Below, piece after piece: positions 1-7,163 of a DNA stretch of 21,007 bases; positions within the stretch are counted from its first letter, which is position 1; each line of letters opens with the position of its first letter. Where the stretch lies: contig CAYQTO010000051.1 of the NCBI GenBank assembly GCA_964420455.1, positions 1 to 21,007 of the forward strand, written 5' to 3'. This DNA comes from CAYQTO01 sp964420455 (GTDB lineage Bacteria > Sumerlaeota > Sumerlaeia > SLMS01). The position numbers and the translations under genes are program-made. The notes under the pieces were generated by a model. That model did not search any database, was not told the DNA's origin, and saw only the letters and a program-made list of their open reading frames with translations.

Positions 1-254
1 TGGCGGATGGCGACGGCCTGGCCCTGGGGGCCACCACCAAGGGCGTTCACGACGACGTCGAACTTGCTGAGGGTCTGGGTGTCACGGAGGGGGGCGCGCA
101 TGTAGGAGTCGAAGGTGGCGCGCTCGCCGAAATACTCCTTAAAGTCCTGACCGTTGACGACGAACTTCCCCTTGCCGGGGCGAAGATAGACACGGGCGAC
201 CGCGGTCTTGCGCCGGCCGGTTCCGAGATACTGCTCGAGTTGAGTCGCTGCCAT
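1..254 (-). CDS. rpsI: 30S ribosomal protein S9, N-terminal part (gene runs off left edge)
   Basis: Small-subunit ribosomal protein that contacts 16S rRNA in the 30S head, its C-terminal tail reaching towards the P-site tRNA. Only about the first 84 residues lie in the window; the C-terminal basic tail is outside. The visible part begins MAATQLEQYLGTGRRKTAVA and continues with VARVYLRPGKGKFVVNG and a later NALGGGPQGQAVAIR stretch, which match the S9 family (GRRK-AVARV, G-G--GQA-AIR). The ATG at 254 is preceded by AAGGA five bases upstream, a good ribosome-binding site. It starts 20 nt after the rplM stop, the usual L13-S9 order, so the two are almost certainly co-transcribed and translated at equal levels. 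The family call is secure; truncation is due to the window edge. Confidence 0.95.
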   Translation of the reverse strand, partial: MAATQLEQYLGTGRRKTAVARVYLRPGKGKFVVNGQDFKEYFGERATFDSYMRAPLRDTQTLSKFDVVVNALGGGPQGQAVAIR

Positions 255-274
255 GGTGGTCCTTTCGCGAATCC

Positions 275-730
275 TCAGGTGCGCGTATTGATCTTAAGTG
301 TTTGGGGCTTCTGGGCGTCGTGCTGGCCGTCGTACTCGCCGGAGCGGTAGATGCGGACATGCTTGTCGAGCTTTCGGCCAAGCTTGGTCTTTGGAACCAT
401 GCCGTGGATGGCCTTGCGGAGGATTTCCTCCGGCTTCTCGTCGAGAAGTTTCTGGGCGCTGATGGACTTGATGCCGGTGCGCCAGCCCGAGTGGTGATAG
501 TAGTGCTTCTGGTTCAGCTTGTTGCCGGTAAAGACGACCTTGTCGGCGTTGGTGATGATGACGTGGATCTTGGGATCCACGTGGGGGGCGAAGGAGGGGT
601 CGGCCTTGCCGCGCAGGAGCTTGGCGATGCGGGCGGCGAGGCGGCCAACGCGGAGGCCATCGGCATTGACGATGAACCACTGCTCCTTGAGTTCGGCGGG
701 CTTGGGCATCGTCGTGGGCTGTGGATTCAT
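275..730 (-). CDS. rplM: 50S ribosomal protein L13
   Basis: Large-subunit ribosomal protein, an early-assembly 23S rRNA binder. The 151-residue reading shows L13 landmarks in order: WFIVNADGLRVGRLAARIAK near the N-terminus, HVDPKIHVIITNADKVVFTG in the middle, KHYYHHSGWRTGIKSI, and the C-terminal IHGMVPKTKLGRKL followed by a YDGQHDAQKPQTL segment. Family members are typically about 142-150 residues. Two starts are possible: ATG at 730 (MNPQPTT...) or ATG at 709 (MPKPAEL...), giving 151 or 144 residues; neither has a clear Shine-Dalgarno sequence, so 730 is a choice rather than a proof. The open frame continues upstream to 856, but that part has no L13 similarity. rpsI follows 20 nt downstream. 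A candidate promoter lies about 100 nt upstream, leaving an untranslated leader that could hold r-protein feedback control, though I see no defined structure. Confidence 0.95.
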   Translation of the reverse strand: MNPQPTTMPKPAELKEQWFIVNADGLRVGRLAARIAKLLRGKADPSFAPHVDPKIHVIITNADKVVFTGNKLNQKHYYHHSGWRTGIKSISAQKLLDEKPEEILRKAIHGMVPKTKLGRKLDKHVRIYRSGEYDGQHDAQKPQTLKINTRT

Positions 731-828
731 GCGGGCGAGACTCGTGCTGAAGATGGGGTTCGCCAAGGGCTGACTGGGGAGGGGCACACATGGGCAGCCC
801 CGAAAGCCATGTCCCGGGCGAGCGTGGT

Positions 829-856
829 AAGCTACTCCGGCTGGCCGGGCTGTCAA
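829..856 (-). promoter_or_regulatory. Candidate sigma70-type promoter for rplM-rpsI
   Basis: Reading the minus strand, a perfect TTGACA lies at 856-851, then a 16-nt spacer, then TAGCTT at 834-829 (3 of 6 matches to TATAAT). It points towards rplM, whose ATG is about 100 nt further on. It lies in the 203-nt gap between rplM and the divergent rarD gene, the expected place for the ribosomal operon promoter. The -35 is strong and the -10 is weak; no start-site data. The rest of 731-933 shows nothing else that I can name. Confidence 0.45.
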
Positions 857-933
857 CGGAGAACTGGCGGCCTGAAGCGCATTCCGCGGAGCCGAAGGTC
901 ATTGCTACGGGCGGGGGTGGGAGGCGCTGATGG

Positions 934-1920
934 GTGTGTATGGATGTGAAAGACGACCCCGCCGCAACCCGGGCCGGACTTTTGTTCGGCGTCGGGGCCT
1001 TCCTTTGGTGGGGCTTCATGCCGGTGTACATCAAGCAGGTCGCGGAGGTCCCGGCGTTCGAGGTGCTGGCGCACCGGATCCTGTGGTCGTTCGTGTTCCT
1101 TGGGGGGATTGTGACGTTGAGGGGCCGCTGGGGGGTCCTGGGCAAAGCGTTGGGGTCCCGGCGCACGCTGCTGGCCCTGCTCGGGTCGACCGCGGTCATC
1201 GGCTTCAACTGGATCGGGTTCATCTGGGCGGTGTTCATGGATCGCATCCTGGACGCGAGCCTTGGGTACTACATTAATCCGCTGGTGAGCATTCTTCTGG
1301 GGTTCGTGGTGCTGGGAGAGCGGCTGCGGGGCATCCAGTGGGTGGCGCTGGGGCTGGCGACGGCGGGGGTGGTGGTGCTGACGGTGGGGCTGGGCCGGTT
1401 GCCATGGATCGCGCTGATGCTTGCGTTCAGCTTCGGGATCTACGGGCTATTCCGCAAGGTGGCGCCGGTGGATGGAACGGCGGGGACGGCGTTCGAAACG
1501 GCGCTGCTGTCGCCGCTGGCGATCGTGTGGTTCTGGTTTGCGGAGTCGGGGGGGGACACGGTGATCGTGCACGGGCCCCCGGACCTGAAGGCCTGGCTGG
1601 TGGGCGCGGGGGTGGTGACGGCGGTCCCGCTGATTCTTTTCAGCAATGCGGCGCGGCGGCTGCCGCTTTCGACGATCGGCTTCCTTCAGTTCATCGCGCC
1701 AACCATGCAGCTGGTGGGCGCGGTAGTGATTTACGGCGAGGCGTTCACCGTGTATCACGGGATAAGCTTTGGGCTGATCTGGACGGCGTTGGGCCTGTAT
1801 ACGTGGGACTTCAACCGGCGGGTGCGGGACGGGAGGCGGCAGCCAGGGCCCGGTCCAGATCCTCGATCAGGTCCTCCGCATCCTCCAGTCCCACAGCCAC
1901 GCGAAGCATCCCCGGGGTGA
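934..1920 (+). CDS. rarD: RarD-type EamA/DMT-superfamily transporter
   Basis: Inner-membrane protein of the drug/metabolite transporter superfamily; RarD homologues were named for chloramphenicol sensitivity, but their substrate is mostly unknown. The sequence shows about ten hydrophobic segments and RarD landmarks: FLWWGFMPVYIKQV and EVLAHRILWSF near residues 22-55, SLGYYINPLVSILLG around 107-121, and GFLQFIAPTMQLVGAV near 248-263. Start options are GTG at 934, with GGGAGG nine bases upstream, or ATG at 940, which is further from that site; I chose 934. The last 33 or so residues (RVRDGRRQPGPGPDPRSG and on) are Pro/Gly/Arg-rich, are not membrane-like, and lie wholly over the 3' end of the opposing PLP-enzyme gene. 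They look like a read-through tail beyond the ancestral stop. No operon partner on this strand. Confidence 0.9.
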   Translation: MCMDVKDDPAATRAGLLFGVGAFLWWGFMPVYIKQVAEVPAFEVLAHRILWSFVFLGGIVTLRGRWGVLGKALGSRRTLLALLGSTAVIGFNWIGFIWAVFMDRILDASLGYYINPLVSILLGFVVLGERLRGIQWVALGLATAGVVVLTVGLGRLPWIALMLAFSFGIYGLFRKVAPVDGTAGTAFETALLSPLAIVWFWFAESGGDTVIVHGPPDLKAWLVGAGVVTAVPLILFSNAARRLPLSTIGFLQFIAPTMQLVGAVVIYGEAFTVYHGISFGLIWTALGLYTWDFNRRVRDGRRQPGPGPDPRSGPPHPPVPQPREASPG

Positions 1921-2977
1921 TGCCGGCGGCGCGGCGTTCGTCCTCGCTGAGGACGGCGTGGCTCATGGTGGTGGGATGACAGATGAGCGATTCCGCACCG
2001 CCAAGGCTTTCGGCGAAGTGGAAGACATTGAGGGCGTGGGCGAAGGCGTTGATCTCGGGGACGCCGCCATCGATCTCGAAGGTGACCATGCCGCCGAAGC
2101 CGTCGGGCATCTGACGGCGGGCAAGTTCGTGGCCGGGGTCCTCGGGGAGTCCGGGATAGCGGACGCGGAGGACGGCGGGATGGTCGGCGAGAAAGCGGGC
2201 GATCGCGAGGGAGGTCTCGCAGTGCTGGCGCATGCGGAGGCCGAGGGTCTTGAGCCCGCGGAGGGTGAGGTAGCAATCGAAGGGGCTGGGGATGGCGCCG
2301 GCGGTATTCTGGAAGAAGCGAATCTTCTCGTGCCATTCGGCGTTGCTGGTAACGACGGCGCCGCCGATGACGTCGTGGTGGCCGGCGATGAACTTGGTGG
2401 TGCTGTGGAGGACGAGGTCTGCGCCGAGTTCGAGGGGCCTTTGAAGAAATGGGGAAGCGAAGGTATTGTCTACCACGAGGGGCACGCCGGCGGCGTGGGC
2501 GACGTCGGCGATGGCGCTTATATCGAGGAGCTGGAGCTGGGGATTGGTGGGGGTTTCGATCCAGAGGAGGCGCGTCTCGGGCCGGATCGCAGCGGCATAG
2601 AGATCGGGGGAGTCGCCATTGATGTAGTCGAAGGCGATGCCCCGGGGGCGGTAGAAGGATTCAAAGAGGCGGGGCGTGCCGCCGTAGAGGTTGCGGGCGG
2701 CGACGACACGATCGCCTGGGACGAGGGGGGAGAGGAGGGCATCGCTGGCGGCCATGCCGGAGGCGAAGGCGATGCCGTGTTCGGCGCCCTCGAGACCGGC
2801 GAGGGTGCGTTCGAGGGCGGCGCGGGTGGGATTTGCGGAGCGGGAGTAGTCGAAGCCGGTATGGCGATCAACCTCGTGGAACCGGAAGGTGGTGCCGAGG
2901 TGGAGGGGGGGGATGACGGCGTTGGTGGAGGGGTCCGGCGTGTAGGCGAGTCGGATGGATTTCGTCTGGAACTTCAA
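1811..2977 (-). CDS. Trans-sulfuration PLP enzyme (cystathionine gamma-synthase/lyase family)
   Basis: Fold-type I PLP enzyme of the Cys/Met metabolism family (MetB/MetC/MGL-like), acting on homoserine esters or cystathionine in methionine/cysteine interconversion. From the chosen start it has 388 residues, normal for the family. Visible are YSRSANPT at 44-51 (PLP-phosphate contact of the neighbouring subunit), SGMAA at 73-77, VVDNTF with Asp170 (pyridine nitrogen), HSTTKF with the Schiff-base Lys195, and the C-terminal GFGGMVTFEIDGG. Following the lysine it reads GHHD where relatives usually have GHSD or GHND. The frame stays open upstream, but similarity starts at KFQTKSIRL, so I place the start at the TTG at 2977, with GGAG nine bases upstream. 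It follows the histidine kinase by 76 nt on the same strand. Synthase, lyase or sulfhydrylase activity cannot be separated by eye. Confidence 0.88.
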   Translation of the reverse strand: MKFQTKSIRLAYTPDPSTNAVIPPLHLGTTFRFHEVDRHTGFDYSRSANPTRAALERTLAGLEGAEHGIAFASGMAASDALLSPLVPGDRVVAARNLYGGTPRLFESFYRPRGIAFDYINGDSPDLYAAAIRPETRLLWIETPTNPQLQLLDISAIADVAHAAGVPLVVDNTFASPFLQRPLELGADLVLHSTTKFIAGHHDVIGGAVVTSNAEWHEKIRFFQNTAGAIPSPFDCYLTLRGLKTLGLRMRQHCETSLAIARFLADHPAVLRVRYPGLPEDPGHELARRQMPDGFGGMVTFEIDGGVPEINAFAHALNVFHFAESLGGAESLICHPTTMSHAVLSEDERRAAGITPGMLRVAVGLEDAEDLIEDLDRALAAASRPAPAG

Positions 2978-2986
2978 GCGAGCATG

Positions 2987-2990
2987 CTCC
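2987..2990 (-). promoter_or_regulatory. Ribosome-binding site fixing a TTG start
   Basis: GGAG on the minus strand, nine bases before the TTG at 2977-2975. There is no in-frame ATG or GTG close to the place where family similarity begins; the nearby ATG at 2986-2984 is out of frame and meets a stop within four codons. This supports TTG as the real start. Confidence 0.5.
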
Positions 2991-3053
2991 GGAAGGGCGT
3001 AGGAGGGGAAAACGTTGGCGGGAGATTCCGGTCCCGGCAAGGGGGATTGGCGG

Positions 3054-6047
3054 CTAGTTGCCGCGGGGACCGATGGCGGCGATGGCCTTTTCGACGCGGC
3101 CCCACTCGCGGACGAGATCGGGGAGGAGGCGCCGGCACTCGTCGAGGTCCTCGTGTTCGGCGAGGTCCTGCATGCGACGGGCGAGCGTGGTGAGCTTTTC
3201 CGCGCCGAGGTGAAGCGCATGGCCCTTGAGGGTGTGGGCGTGGCGGCGGGCGGTGCGGGTGGCCTTTTCCTTGAGGGCCTGCTCGAGCTCTTCGATGCGG
3301 AGCCGGGCATCGTCGCGGATCATCTCGGAGAGCTGGATCATGAAGGAGGAGTCCTCGCCGGCGGTCTGGCGGAGGACGCGAAGGTTGACCGGCGATTCCT
3401 CCGTGTCGGCGGTGACCTTTCCACCGGGGGTGTGGTATTTCCGCAAGGTGGCGTAGAGGTGGTCGGCGATGATGGGCTTCCGGATGTAGTCGTTCATGCC
3501 GGCGGCGATGCAACGCTCGCGGTCGCCCTGCATGGTGGCGGCGGTCATGGCGAGGATGGGAAGGTCGTCGCCAAAGCGGTCGCGGATGGTACGTGTGGTC
3601 TCGAATCCATCCATGCCGGGCATCATGCAGTCCATGAGGACGAGGTCGTAACAGAGGCGCTCGACAGCGACGAGGGCCTCGTTGCCGTTGGCGGCGACGT
3701 CGACGGAGTAGCCGGCCTTCTCGAGGAGGAGCTTGGCGACCTGTTGGTTGACGGGGTTGTCCTCGACGACGAGGACGCGGACGTGGGCGCCTTGGTCGGT
3801 GATGGCAGAGGCGAGTTGCCGGGGTTCGGTGGAGGATTCCGGGAGGTCGTCGAGGAGGGGGCCGGCGAGCGCCCGGTAGAGGGCGCGGCGCTTGTAGGGC
3901 TTGTCGAGGATCGCGGCGTAGGGATGGGAGGTGCGGAGCGTCGGGGTGCCGAGGGGCTGGAGGAGGATGAGGGGAACGCCGGCCGCGTGTGCGTCCTGGA
4001 GGGCCTGGGCAGCGCCAGGCTGGTCGCGGTGAATCGTCCAGTCGACGATGACGGCGGGGGTCCGCTCGGGTTTGCGGCCCGGACGGAAGCAGGCCTGCGC
4101 GAGTTCCGCGGGTGATTCCAGGACGCCCGCCTTGCAGCCCCACAGCTTGAGGTCGTGGAGGATGGCCTCGCGGGCGGCGGCGTTGGCATGGAGAACGAGG
4201 ACACGGCGCTGGCGGAGTGCCTGCCAGCTGGTCGCGTCGAAGCTGCCCTCCCCCTCGGCGAAGTCCACGGCGAGGTCGAACCAGAACCGCGATCCGACAC
4301 CGACCTGGCTTTCGACGGAAATGGTGCCGCCCATCATGCCGACAAGCCGACGGCAGATGGCGAGGCCGAGGCCGGTGCCGCCGCTTTGGCGCGCGTAGGT
4401 GCCGCTTGCCTGGCAGAAGGGCTTGAAGAGGGCGTCCATCTGGTCATCCGGGATGCCGATGCCGGTATCGCGGATGGAGAAGCGAAGGGTGCCGCTGGCG
4501 TGGCGGGCGTCAATGAGGTCGACCTTGAGGACGACTTCGCCGGAGTGGGTGAACTTGATGGCGTTGCTGAGGAAGTTGAGGAGGACCTGGGTGAGGCGGC
4601 CGGCGTCGGTGCGGATGAAGGCGGGGGCGACCGGGGTGATGTCGACCACGAGTTCGAGGTCCTTGGAGGCGGCGGGGGCGGCGCAGAGGTCCGCGACGTC
4701 CTCGATGGTCTCGCGCAGGTTGACGATTTCGTGCTCGAGCTGGAGGGCACCAGCCTCGATCTTGGAGAAGTCGAGGATATCGTTGACGATCTGGAGAAGG
4801 GCCTCGCCGGAGCGACGAACGGTCTTGGCGTACTGGCGCTGCTCGCGTTGGAGGTCTGTGTCGAGGAGCATGCCGATCATGCCGATGATGCCGTTGAGGG
4901 GGGTGCGAATTTCGTGGCTCATGACGGCGAGGAAGTCGGCCTTGGAGCGGGCGGCGGCCTCGGCCTCGTCCTTGGCGCGATGGAGGGCGTCGCGGCTGCT
5001 CAGTTCGGCGTGGACGTCACGGGCGGTGCCGACGAAGTGGCGGGCGGTGCCGTCGTCGCCGCGGTCGACGACGCGGCCCGAGAAGTCCACCCACTTGTAG
5101 TCTCCGGCACAGGTGCGGTGTCGGGCCCGCATGCGGAAGGTTTCACTGCGTCCCTCCAGGTGAGCATGGAGGGCGTCGTCGAAGTTGCGGCGATCGTCGG
5201 CATGGAGCCGTTGCCGCCACGCTTTCATTTCCGTGGGGAGGCTGGGAACAGGGCACTCGAGGACGTGCGAAAGCCCGGGGCTGGGGTCGAGGCGGTCCGA
5301 ATCGACATCCCACTCGAAGAGGGTGAGGCCGCTGGCATCGAGGGCGAGGCGGAGGCGCTCCTCGGTTCGGCGGAGGGCCGCTTCGGCCATGACCTCGCGG
5401 GTGACATCGCGGCCGACGGCCTGGTACTCGATGACATTTCCCTCGGGGCCAAAGAAGGCGCGGTCGTGCCATTCCTCCCAACCGACGGAACCGTCGGCGC
5501 GGACAACGCGGTGGCGCACGACGTGGGTCGGGCGATCGATGGTGAGGGAGCCGACGTGGGCCTTCATGGGCTCGCGTTCGGCCTCGGGGATGAGGTCGAA
5601 GAAGCTGCTGCCGAGGAGGTCGTCGGGCTTGCGGCCGTGGTAACGGCAGTAGGCGGGATTCACATAGGTGAGGATTCCGCCGGGGAGGTAGCGGCAGACA
5701 AGGTCGTTCTGGGCGTCGAAGATATACTGGTCCCAGCGAAAGTCCTGGGGGGAGGCGTCGGGGAAGCAGACAACTTGGAGAAAGCTGGATTGGGGGTGTT
5801 GGAATGCGGAGAAGGCAAAGTTGATATAGGGTGGTTGGGCGGCGCCCGCCTTGAGGCAGGTGGGCATGTCGGATTTGAAGGTCTCGGCGATCCATTCCTG
5901 GATGGCGGTTTGATTGTCGGAGTCGAGGCAATCGGCGAGGCGGCTGCCGACAGGGAAGGGGCAGGGGCGGTTGGCGAGTGGTGACACCACGCCATCGCGG
6001 TTGAGACGAAAATAGGTGACGATTTCTGTCGGGTCGTGGCGGCTCAT
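3054..6047 (-). CDS. Soluble hybrid sensor histidine kinase (PAS-PAS-HisKA-HATPase-REC-REC-Hpt)
   Basis: Multistep phosphorelay kinase of 997 residues, BarA-like in its C-terminal half. Order by eye: an N-terminal region of about 105 residues, possibly a diverged PAS domain; a PAS domain at about 110-217 ending VGRDVTRE; a second PAS/PAC at about 230-347 ending VGTARDVHAE; a short coiled linker; HisKA with VMSHEIRTP (His about 378); HATPase with NFLSNAIKFT (491-500), DTGIGIP (527-533) and GGTGLGL (556-562); a degenerate receiver at about 613-730; an intact receiver at about 756-872 with E762/D763, phospho-acceptor Asp806 and Lys857; and an Hpt domain with HTLKGHALHLG (His about 938). No membrane segments, so a cytosolic signal is likely. 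No DNA-binding response regulator is adjacent. The ATG at 6047 has no strong ribosome-binding site. It sits 50 nt after the FAH-family gene and 76 nt before the PLP enzyme. The signal is unknown. Confidence 0.93.
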   Translation of the reverse strand: MSRHDPTEIVTYFRLNRDGVVSPLANRPCPFPVGSRLADCLDSDNQTAIQEWIAETFKSDMPTCLKAGAAQPPYINFAFSAFQHPQSSFLQVVCFPDASPQDFRWDQYIFDAQNDLVCRYLPGGILTYVNPAYCRYHGRKPDDLLGSSFFDLIPEAEREPMKAHVGSLTIDRPTHVVRHRVVRADGSVGWEEWHDRAFFGPEGNVIEYQAVGRDVTREVMAEAALRRTEERLRLALDASGLTLFEWDVDSDRLDPSPGLSHVLECPVPSLPTEMKAWRQRLHADDRRNFDDALHAHLEGRSETFRMRARHRTCAGDYKWVDFSGRVVDRGDDGTARHFVGTARDVHAELSSRDALHRAKDEAEAAARSKADFLAVMSHEIRTPLNGIIGMIGMLLDTDLQREQRQYAKTVRRSGEALLQIVNDILDFSKIEAGALQLEHEIVNLRETIEDVADLCAAPAASKDLELVVDITPVAPAFIRTDAGRLTQVLLNFLSNAIKFTHSGEVVLKVDLIDARHASGTLRFSIRDTGIGIPDDQMDALFKPFCQASGTYARQSGGTGLGLAICRRLVGMMGGTISVESQVGVGSRFWFDLAVDFAEGEGSFDATSWQALRQRRVLVLHANAAAREAILHDLKLWGCKAGVLESPAELAQACFRPGRKPERTPAVIVDWTIHRDQPGAAQALQDAHAAGVPLILLQPLGTPTLRTSHPYAAILDKPYKRRALYRALAGPLLDDLPESSTEPRQLASAITDQGAHVRVLVVEDNPVNQQVAKLLLEKAGYSVDVAANGNEALVAVERLCYDLVLMDCMMPGMDGFETTRTIRDRFGDDLPILAMTAATMQGDRERCIAAGMNDYIRKPIIADHLYATLRKYHTPGGKVTADTEESPVNLRVLRQTAGEDSSFMIQLSEMIRDDARLRIEELEQALKEKATRTARRHAHTLKGHALHLGAEKLTTLARRMQDLAEHEDLDECRRLLPDLVREWGRVEKAIAAIGPRGN

Positions 6048-6097
6048 GGGTCTGGCCAGTCATTCCGGCGCCCAGAAGCGATTCGCAAGGGAAGCCG

Positions 6098-7093
6098 TCA
6101 GGATGTGGGGGCGAAGCAGTTGGGGCGGCGGCGTTGGGAGATGGTGGCGCTCAGAGTGCCGAGGGCGTCCGCGGTGAGCTCGACGCGGGACCCAAGCTTG
6201 AGGAACTGGCCGCGCTCGAGGCAGGAGGCCCCGGCGGCGGCGCCCCCAAGGAGGAGGGTTCCGGGGGCGAGGGGGGCCGACTGGGAGGCGAAGCTGGCCA
6301 TTTCCGCGAAGCCGAAGCGCGCGTCGGCCACATGGCCAACGGTCCATTCCTCGCCGTCGACGGAGACGGAGAACTGGATCGCGGCGGGATCCACGTCGCC
6401 GACAGTGGCGACCCAGGGCCCGAGGGTGATGGCGAAGGCCTTCGAGGGCCCGGGACCGAGGGGAAAGAGGGTGCGCTGCTGGCCGCGAGCCACCCAGGTA
6501 ACGGCAAGGGTGAAGCCAAAGAGTGCGTCGGCCGCTTCCTCGGGGGAGGACTGGTAGACGGTTTCGCCGAGGACGGCGGCGACCTGGGCTTCGAAATCGA
6601 GTTCCGCCTCACCCTCCGGGAATTCGACTTCGTGTCCGGTCGCAAGGAGTGCCCCCGGGTTGGCGAACGTATAGACGGGACACTGGGACCATGCCTCGGG
6701 AAGGCGAGCCTCGGGATTGCCGGTGAGGCGGATCAGCTCGGCGTGGGCGTGGCCCTCGTGGGGGTTGAACTGTAGGAGGGCGGGGGGATCGAGGAGTGGC
6801 GGGCGAAGCTGGACATCGCCGAAGGAGTAGATGCAGTCTTCGAGTTCGCCTGCAGAGCCGGACTTCTCGAGTTCGAAGATGTCGCGGACGGCATCCTCGC
6901 TGGCGCGGAGAACCTCGAGCCAGGAGGAGCTGAGGCCGCGGAGGGAGTCGATGATGCCGGCGGTGTCTTCCGCAGTGGGGTTCGGCCCAATCTTGCGCGA
7001 ATAGCCCATGCCCACATCGAGGATACGGTTGCCGTCGAGAAGGATGCCCGCACGGTCTGAGTTCGCACGTCGCTGATAGGTCAGAAGCTTCAT
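6098..7093 (-). CDS. Fumarylacetoacetate hydrolase (FAH)-family protein with an altered metal site
   Basis: 331-residue member of the FAH superfamily (hydrolases, decarboxylases and dehydratases of 2-oxo acids). The N-terminal ~100 residues resemble the family cap region (RAGILLDGNRILDV). The catalytic part shows LDFEAQVAAVLG at 165-176, LFGFTLAVTWVARG at 191-204 and PLGPGPSKAFAITLGPWV at 211-228. Aligned from memory with mammalian FAH, metal ligands Asp126, Glu199, Glu201 and Asp233 correspond here to Asn110, Glu168, Gln170 and Thr199, so three of four are replaced; the equivalents of His133 (His117) and Lys253 (Lys218) remain. It may therefore use a different metal arrangement, or be non-catalytic. 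The neighbours upstream are a sugar-type oxidoreductase and an MBL-fold hydrolase, which would suit a lactone/2-keto acid route, but that is speculation. The ATG at 7093 lacks an obvious ribosome-binding site. Confidence 0.8.
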   Translation of the reverse strand: MKLLTYQRRANSDRAGILLDGNRILDVGMGYSRKIGPNPTAEDTAGIIDSLRGLSSSWLEVLRASEDAVRDIFELEKSGSAGELEDCIYSFGDVQLRPPLLDPPALLQFNPHEGHAHAELIRLTGNPEARLPEAWSQCPVYTFANPGALLATGHEVEFPEGEAELDFEAQVAAVLGETVYQSSPEEAADALFGFTLAVTWVARGQQRTLFPLGPGPSKAFAITLGPWVATVGDVDPAAIQFSVSVDGEEWTVGHVADARFGFAEMASFASQSAPLAPGTLLLGGAAAGASCLERGQFLKLGSRVELTADALGTLSATISQRRRPNCFAPTS

Positions 7094-7163
7094 GGTTCTG
7101 GGGAGACTCTTGGATTCATTTCGGGAGTGGGGAGAGGGAACCGGGAGAGACGCAAGGATTTCA

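Noticed and set aside
731..856. N-terminal extension of L13 up to 856
   Set aside because: It overlaps the candidate promoter and has no L13 similarity; normal family length is reached from 730 or 709.
1958..3193. 411-codon open frame on the plus strand
   Set aside because: Antisense to the PLP enzyme and the kinase end; repetitive Gly/Glu/Ala/Val and no motif.
2978..3310. N-terminal extension of the PLP enzyme up to 3310
   Set aside because: The extension is Ser/Pro/Arg-rich, overlaps the Hpt-coding end of the kinase, and family similarity begins only after the TTG at 2977.
3015..4115. 366-codon open frame on the plus strand
   Set aside because: Antisense to the receiver and Hpt part of the kinase; no recognisable domain.
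4155..5984. 609-codon open frame on the plus strand
   Set aside because: Antisense to the hybrid kinase, Gly/Val/Glu/Ala-rich with no domain; a composition shadow.
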